DNA of 23,139 bases from an uncultured Clostridia bacterium. GTDB lineage: Bacteria; Bacillota; Clostridia; Lachnospirales; Bianqueaceae. Numbering within the stretch: position 1 is the first letter of the stretch; each line of letters starts with the position of its first letter. The notes below the pieces were generated by a model, which did not search any database, was not told the DNA's origin, and worked only from the letters and a program-made list of their open reading frames with translations. This document shows positions 22,985-23,139 of this stretch, piece after piece. The position numbers and the translations under genes were made by a program. The stretch spans positions 1 to 23,139 of the forward strand of contig CANOUM010000007.1 of assembly GCA_947570515.1 (NCBI GenBank), given 5' to 3'.

Positions 22985-23016
22985 GGCTGACAAAGCGCTC
23001 GCGCGCCCTGTCAGCC
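22985..23016 (-). terminator. Strong hairpin upstream of pbpB, read on the minus strand
   Basis: The minus-strand RNA can form a 14-pair stem (GGCUGACAGGGCGC with GCGCUUUGUCAGCC) closed by a GCGA tetraloop of the GNRA type, using two G-U pairs. On the plus strand those two pairs would be A-C mismatches, so the structure belongs to minus-strand RNA. It lies 10 bases after the stop of the upstream gene and 42 before pbpB. It lacks a T-run, so it may be a factor-aided terminator, an mRNA processing or stabilising element, or a leader structure. Confidence 0.5.
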
Positions 23017-23026
23017 CCTTTTATGA

Positions 23027-23139
23027 TCATCCAAACCAATGAAATGATACTTTGCTTTCACTGGCATTTTCTATCGGCAAACTACTTGTGGTGTAACTCT
23101 GATTCTCAACTTGTATGCGAATCGTTGTATTTCCATTTG
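23027..23139 (-). CDS. C-terminus of an unrecognised protein (cut by window edge)
   Basis: An open frame of 36 codons enters from the right edge and ends in TGA (23027-23029). The residues alternate polar and beta-branched (TTIRIQVENQSYTTSSLP, then SKVSFHWFG), suggesting the last strands of a beta-rich, possibly secreted domain. It does not look like the C-terminus of FtsL, which would be expected before pbpB in a Bacillus-type cluster. The other two minus-strand frames stop sooner. Too little is present to name a family, and a chance frame cannot be excluded. Confidence 0.4.
   Translation of the reverse strand, partial: NGNTTIRIQVENQSYTTSSLPIENASESKVSFHWFG

Noticed and set aside
1..23139. 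CRISPR arrays, insertion sequences, prophage, tRNA or rRNA genes
   Set aside because: No regularly spaced repeats, transposase-like frames, terminal inverted repeats or structured RNA genes were seen on either strand.

Overview
The window reads as chromosomal DNA of a spore-forming, low-to-mid GC Firmicute of the class Clostridia, probably Lachnospiraceae-like. The reasons are the gene content (spoIIGA, sigE, sigG, a SpoVD-type PBP with a PASTA domain, a SpoVE/FtsW-position SEDS protein), the Bacillus/Clostridium-style order of the division and cell wall (dcw) cluster, strong AGGAGG-type ribosome sites, and a MurE with the DNPR motif of meso-diaminopimelate enzymes. This placement is inferred from gene content; no rRNA gene is present to confirm it. 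Almost everything is on the minus strand, so transcription runs from high to low coordinates. The only plus-strand gene is sigG.

Region 1 (23139 to 10030): the C-terminus of an unrecognised protein, a stable minus-strand RNA hairpin, then pbpB/ftsI, spoVD, murE, murF, mraY, murD, ftsW/spoVE, murA and ftsQ/divIB. This is a tight wall-synthesis and septation operon that ends in a hairpin overlapping the 3' end of ftsQ. murG, murB, murC and ftsA, which accompany this cluster in many bacteria, are absent from the stretch. Region 2 (10000 to 8590): ftsZ as a single-gene unit with its own good sigma-A promoter and an intrinsic terminator.

Region 3 (8565 to 6130): the sporulation sigma block. spoIIGA and sigE form a minus-strand pair behind a Spo0A-type promoter candidate. 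sigG is inverted relative to the Bacillus arrangement and its last codons overlap those of sigE tail to tail. Region 4 (6064 to 400): a monofunctional aspartokinase, divergent from sigG, with an unusual dyad-rich promoter; a CdaR/PucR-type regulator; then ftsE, ftsX and a secreted coiled-coil/LytM (M23) murein hydrolase, ended by an intrinsic terminator. The hydrolase is very likely the FtsEX-controlled enzyme of the PcsB/CwlO/EnvC type. Region 5 (369 to 1): the 5' part of a biotin-protein ligase lacking the DNA-binding domain, cut by the window edge.

Together the genes supply peptidoglycan precursors (MurA, MurD-F, MraY), polymerise and crosslink septal wall (FtsW, PBPs), place the septum (FtsZ, FtsQ), open the wall between daughters (FtsEX plus hydrolase) and switch the asymmetric septum to spore formation (SpoIIGA, SigE, SigG). 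Aspartokinase feeds the aspartate pathway toward diaminopimelate for MurE and, in spore formers, dipicolinate. The genes are mostly well-known families. The less ordinary signals are regulatory or architectural: the sigE/sigG tail overlap, the aspartokinase promoter dyads, the KTG-to-KTA change in SpoVD, and the directional hairpin before pbpB. I did not find a clearly new biological system. No tRNA, rRNA, CRISPR array, insertion sequence or phage gene was seen, and no gene-free stretch exceeds 300 bases.
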